DNA from: DATBHW01 sp035307385
GTDB lineage: Bacteria > Chloroflexota > Ktedonobacteria > Ktedonobacterales > DATBGS01
Direction of reading: 5' to 3'
Length of the DNA: 64,000 nt
Assembly (NCBI GenBank): GCA_035307385.1
Contig: DATGID010000106.1
Span: 1 to 64,000 of the forward strand
The notes beneath the pieces are model-generated. The model worked only from the letters and a program-made list of their open reading frames with translations. It searched no databases and was not told the DNA's origin. Shown here piece by piece: positions 1 to 9,930 of this stretch. Made by a program: the position numbers and the translations under genes. Position 1 is the stretch's first letter; every line of letters begins with the position of its first letter.

Positions 1-1243
<1,243 letters not shown>

Positions 1244-1499
1244 GCCCTCCGTCAGGTCAGCAAAATTGAACCAATTACGCAGTTAGCAAATTATCATACC
1301 CGCATCACGTGTTTCTCACACTCTGTGATGCTGATGACCCGTGCGTCACAATTTGCGCTTATGCAGTTGTTCAGGTGCTTCCCCGCGCTTCCTCCCAGCT
1401 TTTCGCCAGGCGGCGGGCGTCGCATGCTCCCCGGATGTGACTCCGGTGCCCTCGTTTGTGCGGTTCTGGAAAAACCACCCTCTCGAAGGGCGCCCTGTT

Positions 1500-1528
1500 A
1501 TTATCACATACTTTTGGGGGCTTGTCAA
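1500..1528 (-). promoter_or_regulatory. Proximal 23S rRNA promoter (P2)
   Basis: On the minus strand the -35 is TTGACA (1523-1528), the spacer is 17 bp and the -10 is GATAAT (1500-1505). It points at the 23S gene, with about 250 nt of leader. Confidence 0.8.
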
Positions 1529-1652
1529 GGGTTTTGGGACCAGTTTGGAAAAATCTCTTGAAGTTCGCTCGAACTCCTCCAGCTTCCCATCCATTCCCTC
1601 TTCCCCTGCGTTTGTACTCAGGATTTGCATCTTTCGTACCGACGCAAGAGAG

Positions 1653-1682
1653 AATATATCATACCCATCAACAGCCTGTCAA
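1653..1682 (-). promoter_or_regulatory. Distal 23S rRNA promoter (P1)
   Basis: On the minus strand the -35 is TTGACA (1677-1682), the spacer is 18 bp and the -10 is TATATT (1653-1658), with an upstream TG that makes an extended -10. Tandem strong promoters are usual for rRNA operons and support independent transcription of this 23S gene. Confidence 0.75.
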
Positions 1683-2023
1683 GGGTTTCTGCGCGAATTT
1701 AAAAAATTGCCTTTCCGCTCATAAAAAGAGCCTGGCAAAAGGCGATCAACTGGAGCCTGCGCAGGCCGCTGCCCCGGCCAGCAGCGGCGAGAAGACTGGT
1801 AGGAAAATAGTACCGGGTCGCTTCGGATAAAACCCGGTGGCAACAGCAATGAACCGCGCCTGTGATACTACTCCTCGCCTGATGTCGCCTCTTGCGCGCT
1901 GTGTTACTCTAATATCGTTAACTCGTCTTGCACAACGAAGACGGTTGGCAACAGGTTGCTGTTGTCGGTGAGTAGCTCTCATTGGTTGGCGTCCCCAACT
2001 GATGACAGTGTTCAGGAAACAGG

Positions 2024-3016
2024 TTGGGCTTCTCTATGCGATATTTTTTCTGGGCAGCTTTTGCCGTATTTCTGGCGGCCTCCATTCCCCACGTGGCCTA
2101 TTTCTTTAATTCATTTGAACCAGATAGCTCGTGGTCCTGGGCTGTCAGCTACTCCATCGCCATCAGCATCGACGTTACCATCTATCTGCTGAGCTGGACA
2201 GCCTTTCAGCGCTATCGCCGCTATCGCAGTTGGCGTGCTGTCTGGCAGCACTGGCTGTTGATTCTGCTGTGTACACTCTTCTCCTGGGCGATGAACTGGG
2301 CCTATTCCAAGCAGTTCCACAGCCCCACGGCGCTCAGCGTCGCCGAGCAATATGCCCCCTGGCTCAGCAACATTTTCCCGTTCCTGGCCTCATCCTTCCC
2401 GCTGCTGGGCATCGTCTACACCATGATGGCCGAAACCATCACCGACGCCGACCAGCAAGAGCATATGGAAAAGCTCCAGCGCCAGCTTGCCACCGTCGCC
2501 GAAGTCAACCGCAGCCGCCTGACCATCGGCCCGGCTGGCAGCACCGGCCCGCTGCCCTCCGTGGCGGCTCCCGTTCGCCCGGCAATTGCCAGCCCCAGCA
2601 GCCGCTCTTCCTCCACTGCCGACGCTGCTGATCTCCTGGCCGGATTCGATGTCGAAGATGATCTGGTCAGTAACGGCCACAGCAACACCGGCCCCATCAG
2701 TGGCCCGGTGCTGGCAATCGGCAGCGCCGTCGTCTCCTCTTCGGGCGACAGCGGCCCCATCCGCGCCGACGTGGACGGCGCTGATAAGCTGCAACTGACC
2801 ATTGAAGCGCTGACCGCCAATCCCAACATCACTGATGATGTGCTGGCCGAATACCTCTCGCTCAAAAAGCCCGCCAGCGCGCGCTACTGGCGGCTCAAGG
2901 CCATGGAAGTGCTCACCAGCACCTCCGCCGGAGCCACCAGCCAGACCGCCGCCATGAATGGTCGACGCTACGACAGCGGCAGCGTGCGCTCCAGCCGCTC
3001 GCGCCGCAACCAGTAG
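2024..3016 (+). CDS. Four-helix membrane protein with disordered linker and C-terminal helical domain
   Basis: Unknown function. The 330-residue protein has about four hydrophobic segments in its first 140 residues (near 8-30, 40-60, 75-95 and 110-135). A Ser/Pro/Gly-rich, probably disordered stretch of about 110 residues follows. A compact C-terminal segment near 258-300 (around ITDDVLAEYLSLKKPASARY) resembles a winged-helix-like fold of the kind seen in DNA-binding or adaptor domains; this is an impression only. The start is uncertain: TTG at 2024 has AGGAAA just upstream, while an ATG at 2036 gives an N-terminus that begins right at the first membrane segment. The gene is monocistronic, divergent from 23S rRNA, and ends at a 60-bp palindrome. 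Confidence 0.7.
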   Translation: MGFSMRYFFWAAFAVFLAASIPHVAYFFNSFEPDSSWSWAVSYSIAISIDVTIYLLSWTAFQRYRRYRSWRAVWQHWLLILLCTLFSWAMNWAYSKQFHSPTALSVAEQYAPWLSNIFPFLASSFPLLGIVYTMMAETITDADQQEHMEKLQRQLATVAEVNRSRLTIGPAGSTGPLPSVAAPVRPAIASPSSRSSSTADAADLLAGFDVEDDLVSNGHSNTGPISGPVLAIGSAVVSSSGDSGPIRADVDGADKLQLTIEALTANPNITDDVLAEYLSLKKPASARYWRLKAMEVLTSTSAGATSQTAAMNGRRYDSGSVRSSRSRRNQ

Positions 3017-3032
3017 CGTCAGCAGCTAACGC

Positions 3033-3092
3033 GCAGAGAGAGCAGAGGAGGGCCGCCGTAAGCTTACGGCGGCCCTCCTCTGCTCTCTCTGC
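3033..3092. terminator. 60-bp perfect palindrome, probable bidirectional terminator
   Basis: Bases 3033-3062 are the exact reverse complement of 3063-3092, with no loop other than the central AAGCTT. It sits 16 bp after the stop of the plus-strand gene and 1 bp from the stop of the convergent minus-strand gene. A transcript in either direction would form a 28-30 bp stem. There is no obvious U-tract. Confidence 0.7.
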
Positions 3093-3093
3093 C

Positions 3094-3474
3094 TTACTCA
3101 GCCTGACGGCCAGCGGTTTCCTCTGAATCTGCCAGGGGAGGCCCATTTTCGGCATCCATCCACGCGCGCAGGCGTTCGTATCCTGCTGGCCCGGCCTGCT
3201 GCTCCCACCAACCCGGCTGGCCCGCTTGCATTGCCGCCCCCATCTCCACCAGCCAGCGCCCATACGCGGTTGCGTGGCGGAACAAGAGCCAGGCAACGCG
3301 CGGGTTCACCTGCCACCAGCGATGCGCAGCCGCCTGCCGCCCGTACCAGGGATGGGCTTCGTACACGCCATAGGTGAGCAGGCGAAACCGCAGCAGACGC
3401 CAGCGCCAGGCGCGCGCAATATTGAGCGCCAAGAGGTGCAGGATAGCCCATTGCATTCTGATTGTTCGCAGCAT
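3094..3474 (-). CDS. Small Trp/Arg-rich protein of unknown function
   Basis: A 126-residue protein that I do not recognise. It is rich in Trp, Arg and Ala, with an amphipathic N-terminal half (around WRWRLLRFRLLTYGVY) and an acidic tail. The frame stays open to 3615, but the ATG at 3474 is preferred because the upstream part is Cys/Arg-rich and overlaps a hairpin. A possible extended -10 (TGCTATACT, 3532-3540) lies about 55 nt upstream. It faces the membrane-protein gene across the 60-bp palindrome. A spurious frame remains possible. Confidence 0.45.
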   Translation of the reverse strand: MLRTIRMQWAILHLLALNIARAWRWRLLRFRLLTYGVYEAHPWYGRQAAAHRWWQVNPRVAWLLFRHATAYGRWLVEMGAAMQAGQPGWWEQQAGPAGYERLRAWMDAENGPPLADSEETAGRQAE

Positions 3475-3542
3475 CTCGCTCAGGCTTTCCAGGTTACTGA
3501 TGACGGCGCGCAGGACACGCCATCTCCGGCCAGTATAGCACA

Positions 3543-3588
3543 AGACAGCAGCGGCTCTCTCGCGATATGGTGAGAGCCGCTGCTGTCT
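3543..3588 (-). terminator. Hairpin downstream of the L,D-transpeptidase gene
   Basis: A perfect 17-bp stem (3543-3559 with 3572-3588) and a 12-nt loop lie about 50 bp after the stop of the minus-strand L,D-transpeptidase gene. No clear U-tract follows, so termination is inferred from stem strength and position. Confidence 0.5.
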
Positions 3589-3639
3589 GCAAGCACATGG
3601 GCCGTGCGAACACATTCTGCCGCGCGGCGCGAGGAATGC

Positions 3640-4452
3640 TTACGCCACTACCTTTACGGTCGTGCCATTGGGCGCCCAGTAATAGAGCCAGATGATCGCC
3701 TTCAGCGGCGCGGTAATGCAGCCGTGGGTGCCATACATCCAGCCACCACAGGAGTCATGATGCCAGCCAGTCGTGCCAGGGCCATAGCTGCAACGCCAGT
3801 ACGAGTCGTGGATAAAGTAGCCACCCGAATGCCAGCCCATTGCATAGTTGATAAAAGTCGGTGGATACCAGTAGGGGCTGCCTGGAGGCCAGGGAGAATA
3901 AAACGTCGTTGGGTGCAGGTGGTTGAAGATATGCCATGTTCCCAGCGGCGTGACCAGCCCAGGTCGGGCCGTCGTCACTGGCGTGTTATAGAGTTCCTTC
4001 CCATCCTGATAGGCCCACAGCCATTCCTTAGAAATCGAAACCAGAATCAGCTTGCCTTTGCTGCTGGTCGGTGGTGGATTGCCACCGCCACCGCTGGAGG
4101 GACCTTGCACCAGCGCCGAATAGATATAGCGGGGGCTGGCGCTCGTGGGGGTAATACGATCCCACAGATTGCCTGCCCAAACGGTATCGCCCTTCACCTG
4201 GGCATAGACCGTGACGGAAGTGCCCGGGCTATCAACGGTATAGATATGCGCATGAAGAGTTGGGCCGCTGCGAACGTTCGCAGAGTCTGTCACCGTCCCA
4301 TGGAACGGGAAAGAGGTCAGCGGCTGAGCCTGGGTTTGCGGCTGGGTCTGGCTTTGAGGAGAGGCCGCAGCCACTGGCGTGATTGTCGCAAACAACGCCA
4401 GAGAGAGCGCGGCTAACCCCGTCACCAGCCACTGCTTAAGCTTGCGCTCCAT
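3640..4452 (-). CDS. Secreted SH3-YkuD L,D-transpeptidase
   Basis: A 270-residue exported enzyme expected to form 3-3 cross-links in peptidoglycan or attach proteins to it. It has a signal peptide (residues 1-29, positive start then a hydrophobic core ending in AAA), a Gln/Pro linker and an SH3b-like domain (about 48-115, with NVRSGP). A Gly/Pro linker and a YkuD domain (about 132-270) follow. The catalytic motif is visible as FIHDSYWR and then THGCI, with the nucleophile at Cys245. ATG at 4452 has GGGGGA seven bases upstream. The gene is monocistronic with a leader of about 220 nt. Confidence 0.9.
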   Translation of the reverse strand: MERKLKQWLVTGLAALSLALFATITPVAAASPQSQTQPQTQAQPLTSFPFHGTVTDSANVRSGPTLHAHIYTVDSPGTSVTVYAQVKGDTVWAGNLWDRITPTSASPRYIYSALVQGPSSGGGGNPPPTSSKGKLILVSISKEWLWAYQDGKELYNTPVTTARPGLVTPLGTWHIFNHLHPTTFYSPWPPGSPYWYPPTFINYAMGWHSGGYFIHDSYWRCSYGPGTTGWHHDSCGGWMYGTHGCITAPLKAIIWLYYWAPNGTTVKVVA

Positions 4453-4828
4453 AGAAATTCCCCCATCACATTTTTTACATACATTAGGAATGAGACATAC
4501 AGGCGTGAAACAGACAGCCCTCTTTGCCTGGAAGAGCGCTGCGCGGTCCCGGCTAGACCAGCATCACCTCCTTGGCGGGCGCGACAACCTCGGGGCATGA
4601 ACGCGCCTGGCCGGTGTTTTCGGTGAGGAAGGAAGCATGTGACTTCTCAGAGCCATGACAAGCCACCTGATTGAGTCAAGTATAGCAGAGTTTATATCAA
4701 CCGTCCAGCCCCATGGGCTGGTTGAGACACGTCTCGCGCAGTTATGTCTTCTTGTTAACAGCGAGAGAAACCCGCCCCACGCTCGGTTTGCCAGGAGCCA
4801 GCAGGCGAGCCAATGGCCCGTGCAGCGC
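4453..4828 (-). other. Long leader and upstream region of the L,D-transpeptidase gene
   Basis: No gene is seen here. On the minus strand a candidate promoter near 4680 would give a leader of about 220 nt. Inside it a perfect Shine-Dalgarno (AAGGAGGTG) directly precedes a four-codon frame (ATG at 4562-4564, then CTG GTC TAG). I compared the leader by eye with the c-di-AMP (ydaO) riboswitch that often precedes cell-wall hydrolases and could not match it. Confidence 0.4.
4679..4687 (-). promoter_or_regulatory. Candidate extended -10 promoter of the L,D-transpeptidase gene
   Basis: TGCTATACT on the minus strand fits an extended -10 (TGnTATAnT). The same nonamer occurs before two other minus-strand genes (3532-3540 and 21082-21090). 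No good -35 is visible. Confidence 0.45.
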
Positions 4829-4890
4829 AAAAGAGGATGCCGCCGAAAGTACTATCGAAAGTACTATTCCGGCGGCATCCTCGCGTTTTT
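4829..4890. terminator. Bidirectional intrinsic terminator after tadC
   Basis: A 13-bp perfect stem (4833-4845 with 4870-4882) is followed by TTTT on the minus strand (4829-4832) and by GCG then TTTTT on the plus strand (4886-4890). The loop contains a tandem 12-bp repeat (4844-4855 and 4856-4867). It ends the tad transcript, whose last gene stops at 4906. Confidence 0.85.
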
Positions 4891-4905
4891 GCAGCCCGAT
4901 TGCGG

Positions 4906-5844
4906 TTAAAGGAAGAGATTGGGCAGGAAGATATGGGCGACGGTTGGGATCGACGGCCCCAGAATCACGACAAACATCGGCGGGAAGATCAAGAAGGCCA
5001 TAGGAAAAAGCATCTTGATCGGCGCCTGATGCGCCAGCACCTCAGCGCGCTGGCGGCGGCGGACGCGCATCTCGTTTGATTGCACGTGCAAGACGCTGGT
5101 GATACTTGCGCCAAGCTGCTCCGCCTGAATGATGGCGGTGACAAAAATGCCCAATTCTTGAATGCCGGAGCGCTCGGCCAGCGCCCGCAAAGCTTCGCGC
5201 CGGGGCACGCCGATGCGCATTTCTGCAATCACCCGTCCGAACTCATAGGCAAGATCGTTTTGCGTCTTTTCCACCAGACGCCCCAGCGCCGCGTCAAAGC
5301 CCAGGCCAGCCTCGACGCTGATGGAGAGCAAGTCAATGGCATCGGGCAGCGCGCGCAAGAGATTGTGGCGACGCTGGCGCACTTTCCCGCCCAGCCAGAA
5401 GTCGGGCAACAGAAAGCCGATCGTTCCCAGGATGATGACCAGCACCACCCCAAAGAGGATGCCAGTGTTCCCAAAAAAGCCGATCACGACTCCCAGCGCC
5501 GCCAGCACCGCAGCAACCAGCCCCTTGATGCCCATAAAATCGGCAACCGTCAGGTTATTTGGATTGCCGCCATGCAGCAGGCGCTTCTGGGTATTCTCCA
5601 TCACGTTGGCGGGCGTATTCCGCGCAACCAGCCGCGAAAGCTGCTGCAAGAGGGGCCGAAAGAAGCGCTCGGAAATCGGCTGCTCAAACTCCAATTCTTC
5701 CAGCGAGCGCGGGCGCGGGGCAAACTCGCGTAAACGCTGCTCCATGGGCCTGGGTTTGCTGTTTCCCACCACCCCGAACACCACCAGCAGCACCCCAAAG
5801 AAGGCGAGAAACATCGCCAGAATAGGCAACAGGGGATTCAGCAT
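4906..5844 (-). CDS. tadC: TadC-like Flp pilus inner-membrane platform protein
   Basis: A 312-residue type II secretion F-domain protein that acts with TadB as the membrane platform of a Tad/Flp pilus. Hydrophobic segments lie near residues 5-27 and 108-148, with a further pair at the C-terminus (about 272-305). The T2SSF domain (about 160-290) carries the family signature around LPDAIDLLSISVEAGLGFD. It is the last gene of the tad operon, 27 bp after tadB, and a bidirectional terminator follows. ATG at 5844 has GGGAG upstream. Confidence 0.92.
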   Translation of the reverse strand: MLNPLLPILAMFLAFFGVLLVVFGVVGNSKPRPMEQRLREFAPRPRSLEELEFEQPISERFFRPLLQQLSRLVARNTPANVMENTQKRLLHGGNPNNLTVADFMGIKGLVAAVLAALGVVIGFFGNTGILFGVVLVIILGTIGFLLPDFWLGGKVRQRRHNLLRALPDAIDLLSISVEAGLGFDAALGRLVEKTQNDLAYEFGRVIAEMRIGVPRREALRALAERSGIQELGIFVTAIIQAEQLGASITSVLHVQSNEMRVRRRQRAEVLAHQAPIKMLFPMAFLIFPPMFVVILGPSIPTVAHIFLPNLFL

Positions 5845-5871
5845 GCTCTGGCTCCCTCGTCTTATTGAGGC

Positions 5872-6840
5872 TTAGACCTCAATATTCACAATCCTCATAA
5901 TGATAAAGAATCCGGCCAGAATCATCGAGATGCTGGTTCCAACCAGACAGAGGCCGCACCAATGCGTCTCTGTAAAGAGCCGCGTCATATAATTTGGGTT
6001 GATGGCAAAGAGCACCAGCGCCAGCGCAATTGGCATCGCCGCGATGATATAGCCAGAATATTGCTGCTGAGAGGTCAGCACCCGAATCTCGCCCTTCAGC
6101 TTCACGCGCTCGCGGATAGTTGTCGAGATCGTATCCAAAATCTCCGCCAGATTGCCGCCAACCTCGCGCTGCACATTGATGGCCGTGACCATCAACTCCA
6201 GATCATCGGATTGAATGCGGCGCACCAGATTCGCCAGCGCCTCTTCCGGCGCAAGGCCCAGCCCGACTTCGCGCACCACGCGCTCGAACTCCGTTGACAT
6301 CGGCGCTCGCGACTCCCGCGAGACGAGTTCCATTGCCTGAAGCAAGCTATAGCCAGAGCGCAACGAGTTTGCCAGCAGGGTGATCGTATCGGCAAGTTGT
6401 GCATTGAAATCGCGCAGGCGGTTCGAGCGCCGCTGACTGACGATCAGCCGGGGCACAGCAATTGCCGCGCACACCAGCGCCAGACCGATCACCACGTTTC
6501 TGGTCACCATGCCCAAAAGAATGCTCAGGCAGACCAGTACGGCCACTGCCACCAGATATTCGCCAACCGTAATCTTCAAATCGGCGCGAGCAAGATCACG
6601 CGCCAACCGCTGCGCAAACGTCTGGCGGCTCACCGCGCGGTCCACCATCCCGGCTATTTGCAGCCCGCTGCCCCCATTTTGCTTGGGCAAAACGGTCGGG
6701 GCATTGCGCGCGCCAAAGGCCGCCAACCGATTGCTGATCGAAGACTCGCGGCGAACAGCCATCCGGCGCAGCCCGGCGAAAATCATCAGAATGCTCACCA
6801 CCGTCAGCCCGACCAGTCCAGGGACGATCAATTGCTGCAT
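5872..6840 (-). CDS. tadB: TadB-like Flp pilus inner-membrane platform protein
   Basis: A 322-residue paralogue partner of TadC. Membrane segments lie near residues 5-25, 95-130 and 265-320. The T2SSF domain (about 155-285) includes the typical LADTITLLANSLRSGYSLLQ and EVGGNLAEILDTI stretches. The gene lies between cpaF and tadC with gaps of 36 and 27 bp, the usual Tad order. AAGGAG lies nine bases before ATG 6840. Confidence 0.93.
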   Translation of the reverse strand: MQQLIVPGLVGLTVVSILMIFAGLRRMAVRRESSISNRLAAFGARNAPTVLPKQNGGSGLQIAGMVDRAVSRQTFAQRLARDLARADLKITVGEYLVAVAVLVCLSILLGMVTRNVVIGLALVCAAIAVPRLIVSQRRSNRLRDFNAQLADTITLLANSLRSGYSLLQAMELVSRESRAPMSTEFERVVREVGLGLAPEEALANLVRRIQSDDLELMVTAINVQREVGGNLAEILDTISTTIRERVKLKGEIRVLTSQQQYSGYIIAAMPIALALVLFAINPNYMTRLFTETHWCGLCLVGTSISMILAGFFIIMRIVNIEV

Positions 6841-6876
6841 GGCATCATACTCCTTCGCGAACGGGCCACAGCGCCC

Positions 6877-8331
6877 TCACCACATATTGCCGTAGCCAAA
6901 GATGGAGGGCGGCAGGTGAATGCCAGCAACCTCGAATGTTTCCATAAAGCGCGGGCGAATCCCCGTAGGGCGCAGGCGTCCCTGGATGCGGCCATTTTCC
7001 ACACCGGTCTGCTCGAACACGAAAATATCCTGCATCACCACCACATCGCCTTCCATGCCCTGCACTTCCGCAATATTGACGACCTTACGGCTGCCGTCTT
7101 TCATACGCGATTCATGCACAATTAGCTGCACCGCCTTGGAGATTTGCTCGCGAATCGCCCGGTGGGGCAGGTCCATTCCGGCCATCAGCACCATCGTCTC
7201 CAGACGGGCCAGCGTATCACGCGGGCTGTTACTATGCAGCGTCGTCAGCGAGCCATCGTGGCCGGTGTTCATCGCCTGGAGCATATCCAGCGCCTCGCCG
7301 CCGCGCACCTCACCGACGATAATGCGATCTGGCCGCATGCGCAGAGCGTTGCCCACCAGTTCACGAATCGTGATACGCCCCTTGCCTTCGATGTTGGCCG
7401 GGCGGCTTTCCAGGGTCACCACATGTTCCTGGCGAAGCTGCAATTCGGCGGCGTCCTCAATCGTCACGATGCGTTCGTCGTTGGGGATGAAGCTGGAAAG
7501 CACATTCAAAAACGTCGTTTTGCCCGAGCCGGTGCCGCCGGAAACCACCATATTCAGCCGCACCTGCACGCAGGCGCGCAGAAACTCCACCATATCCTGC
7601 GTCAGCGACCCAAAGCGCACCAGGTCATTTTCAGTAAAGGGCGTTTTCGAGAACTTTCGGATGGTCAGCACCGGCCCGATCAACGAGAGCGGCGGAATAA
7701 TCGCGTTCACGCGCGAGCCATCCGAAAGGCGCGCATCGACCATGGGCGAGCTTTCATCACAGCGCCGCCCCAGCGGGGAAATGATGCGATCAATCACGCG
7801 CATCACGTGGTCGTCGTCTTTGAAATGAATATCGGTTCTATAGAGCCTGCCGCCTTGCTCGACATAGACCTGCTTCGGCCCATTGACCATAATTTCTGTC
7901 ACGGATTCATCATTGAGCAGCGGCTCGATTGGCCCCAGGCCCAGAATCTCGGCGGCAATCGCCTCGAACAGACGCATCCGATCAACGCGCGTCAGCACAA
8001 TGCCCTGTTGGTCGAGGATCAGGGTAAACAGTTCTTCAATGGTGCGGCGCACCTGGGCCGTCTGGCTGAGATCGATCTTCGGGTCCAGTTCGGCAATCAA
8101 CATATTCTGGACCTTGGTCTTCAGATCGTAAAAGCTGTTCTCGCGCGAAACGGCCACATTGGGATTGCCCGCGCTGAGGGCGGAGCGCGCCTGCGGTGGC
8201 AATTCAGGCAAGCCATAGCCGCCCGGCGCGGGTGGCGCTCCGCCGCCAAGCGGGTTACTATCGATGCCGTTCGAGCCTGGCCGCCCTCCGTTCGTCGAGG
8301 GAGCATCACCAAACCGTTTTAACAGCGCCAT
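6877..8331 (-). CDS. cpaF: CpaF/TadA secretion ATPase of the Flp pilus
   Basis: A 484-residue type II/IV secretion ATPase that powers Flp pilus assembly. A Gly/Pro-rich N-terminal extension (1-60) precedes an N-domain (about 65-200). The core ATPase has Walker A GGTGSGKT (265-272), an Asp box (TIEDAAEL from 290), Walker B RIIVGEVRG (about 336-344) and a His box TLHSNSPRD (364-372). All catalytic motifs look intact. It is cytoplasmic, docked on TadB/TadC. Confidence 0.95.
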   Translation of the reverse strand: MALLKRFGDAPSTNGGRPGSNGIDSNPLGGGAPPAPGGYGLPELPPQARSALSAGNPNVAVSRENSFYDLKTKVQNMLIAELDPKIDLSQTAQVRRTIEELFTLILDQQGIVLTRVDRMRLFEAIAAEILGLGPIEPLLNDESVTEIMVNGPKQVYVEQGGRLYRTDIHFKDDDHVMRVIDRIISPLGRRCDESSPMVDARLSDGSRVNAIIPPLSLIGPVLTIRKFSKTPFTENDLVRFGSLTQDMVEFLRACVQVRLNMVVSGGTGSGKTTFLNVLSSFIPNDERIVTIEDAAELQLRQEHVVTLESRPANIEGKGRITIRELVGNALRMRPDRIIVGEVRGGEALDMLQAMNTGHDGSLTTLHSNSPRDTLARLETMVLMAGMDLPHRAIREQISKAVQLIVHESRMKDGSRKVVNIAEVQGMEGDVVVMQDIFVFEQTGVENGRIQGRLRPTGIRPRFMETFEVAGIHLPPSIFGYGNMW

Positions 8332-8413
8332 ACGCTCACCCTTCTTCGTCTACTGAATACAGCTTGCTCGTCAGTATGCCATCCATATGACAACCCGTTT
8401 GGGAGAGAAACAC

Positions 8414-9721
8414 TTATCTGAATAAGCCGCCGCGTTTTGCCTTCTTGGCCGGGCCAGCGGCAGCCCCTCGTTCCTCCTCGGCAGCGTTCAGCACCAGGTG
8501 CTTTGCCAGCGCGTTGAACTGTTTGGTGATAACATGATTCCTCTGATAGAGGACAAAGGGAATGCCACGGTTGACCGCGTTCACCATCAACTGATTCTCT
8601 TCAGGAAAGAGCGCCGCCACCTTATGGCGCAGTTGGCTTTCAAGCTGCTGTGGCTTGATGCCATAATACGATTGCACCCGATTGCAGACCAGCACGATTT
8701 TCTTCTCGGGGAACCCCAGGCGTCCGGCCACCTCGAAGAAGCGCGTGACCTTATTCAACGAGGTCAGTTCCAGCGTCGTCACCAGCACCACTTGATCGGC
8801 CATCTCCAGAATCATCAGATTGGCTTCGGAGTAGCTGGCCGACATATCCACCACCAGAAAATCGAAGTTCTCGCGCAGGTCCACCATAATGCGCTTCATC
8901 TCATCTTCAGTGAAGCGCTCCGCCGACTCCGCGTGCAGGGGCGCGCGCAGAATCATCAGCCCGCTGTCATGCACCGCCATGGAATGATGGATGATTTCCG
9001 CGTCCAGGCTGACCGCCTCGCGCAGATCGTCGATGCTGGCGGATGTATTCATATTCAATAAGACATGGATATCGCCCGCTTGCAGGTCGGCGTCGACCAA
9101 CGCGACACGCTCCTGCGTCACCTGGCGCAGCATCATCGCCAGATTCAACGCGACCACGCTGCGGCCCACGCCGCCTTTGCCGCTGAAGACGGCAATCACA
9201 TGCTGGCGGGTGCGCGTGGAAGACATCGGGGAGGCATAAGGCGGAGGGGGATAGTCAGGCGCGCGCCCCCGGTTATGGCCGTTGCCGTTGGCCTGGCCTG
9301 GCCCCGTTTCCGGGCCGACAGGATGCAGCACCTGTATCTGCGCGGCGCTGCGCAAGGTATCGACGAGTTGATCGCTGGTAAATGGCTTGGTCAGATAGCC
9401 TCTGGCCCCAACCTGCATCGCTCGCTGAAAATACTCTGGCTCCGCCTGCACCGACATCATCACCACGCGCGTGGGCACCTGCTGCAAGATGACCTGCGCG
9501 GCGCGCAGGCCATCCATATCAGGCATATTGATGTCCATCAGGATAATATCAGGAACCAGATGGACCGCTTTCGCAATCGCCTCGCGCCCACTCATCGCTG
9601 TAGCGATTACCTGAATGTCGCGCTCAAAATACAGCAGCTTTTGCACGTTTTCCGTTGTATCAGGCACGTCATCCACAATCATTAACCGGATGCGTGGCCC
9701 GTTATTCCATGCTGGCTGCAT
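8414..9721 (-). CDS. cpaE: CpaE/TadZ: receiver domain fused to ParA/MinD-like ATPase
   Basis: A 435-residue pilus-localisation protein. Residues 12-130 form a CheY-like receiver with a normal phospho-acceptor (Asp63 in LMDINMP) and a conserved Lys (TKPFT). A linker follows, then a MinD/ParA-like ATPase domain (about 172-410) with the deviant P-loop KGGVGRS, in which the usual Lys is Arg, as is common in TadZ/CpaE proteins. An acidic/Lys tail ends the protein. Unlike some CpaE proteins, the receiver keeps its acidic pocket, so phosphorylation input is plausible, perhaps from the kinase encoded at 11798-13033. Confidence 0.92.
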   Translation of the reverse strand: MQPAWNNGPRIRLMIVDDVPDTTENVQKLLYFERDIQVIATAMSGREAIAKAVHLVPDIILMDINMPDMDGLRAAQVILQQVPTRVVMMSVQAEPEYFQRAMQVGARGYLTKPFTSDQLVDTLRSAAQIQVLHPVGPETGPGQANGNGHNRGRAPDYPPPPYASPMSSTRTRQHVIAVFSGKGGVGRSVVALNLAMMLRQVTQERVALVDADLQAGDIHVLLNMNTSASIDDLREAVSLDAEIIHHSMAVHDSGLMILRAPLHAESAERFTEDEMKRIMVDLRENFDFLVVDMSASYSEANLMILEMADQVVLVTTLELTSLNKVTRFFEVAGRLGFPEKKIVLVCNRVQSYYGIKPQQLESQLRHKVAALFPEENQLMVNAVNRGIPFVLYQRNHVITKQFNALAKHLVLNAAEEERGAAAGPAKKAKRGGLFR

Positions 9722-9930
9722 TGTTACCTATCCGTTCTGGCGCCTCTCGGACACGACCCCTCAACGCGCTACACCGTAACGACCCTCTCAACACGCGGTG
9801 GCCGGTCCGTATGGCAAGCTTGGTTTTCCTCACCAGACGCCCGGCACACCGCGACTCGAAACGACGCTTGTTCTTTCCTCCGCGCCTCATCCGCTGCAAA
9901 GCGCTGCCTTGCCAAAGCCCATACGAAGCG

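Larger units (their letters stand above)
1244..2023 (-). other. 23S leader and promoter region, no protein gene
   Basis: This 780-bp gap separates the 23S gene (minus) from the divergent membrane-protein gene (plus). It carries two consensus promoters reading into 23S and a possible third -10 (GATAAT at 1290-1295, weak -35) about 40 nt before the mature 5' end. A small hairpin (CATCAC at 1303-1308 with GTGATG at 1325-1330) lies in the leader. I found no 16S, tRNA or credible coding region. Confidence 0.7.

Noticed and set aside
4562..4580. CACCTCCTT resembling the 16S rRNA 3' end
   Set aside because: Only the anti-Shine-Dalgarno complement matches; flanking sequence is unrelated to 16S. It is better read as a Shine-Dalgarno on the other strand.
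5080..8322. Plus-strand frames of 100-390 codons across tadC, tadB and cpaF
   Set aside because: Shadows of recognised tad genes; no ribosome sites or family features.
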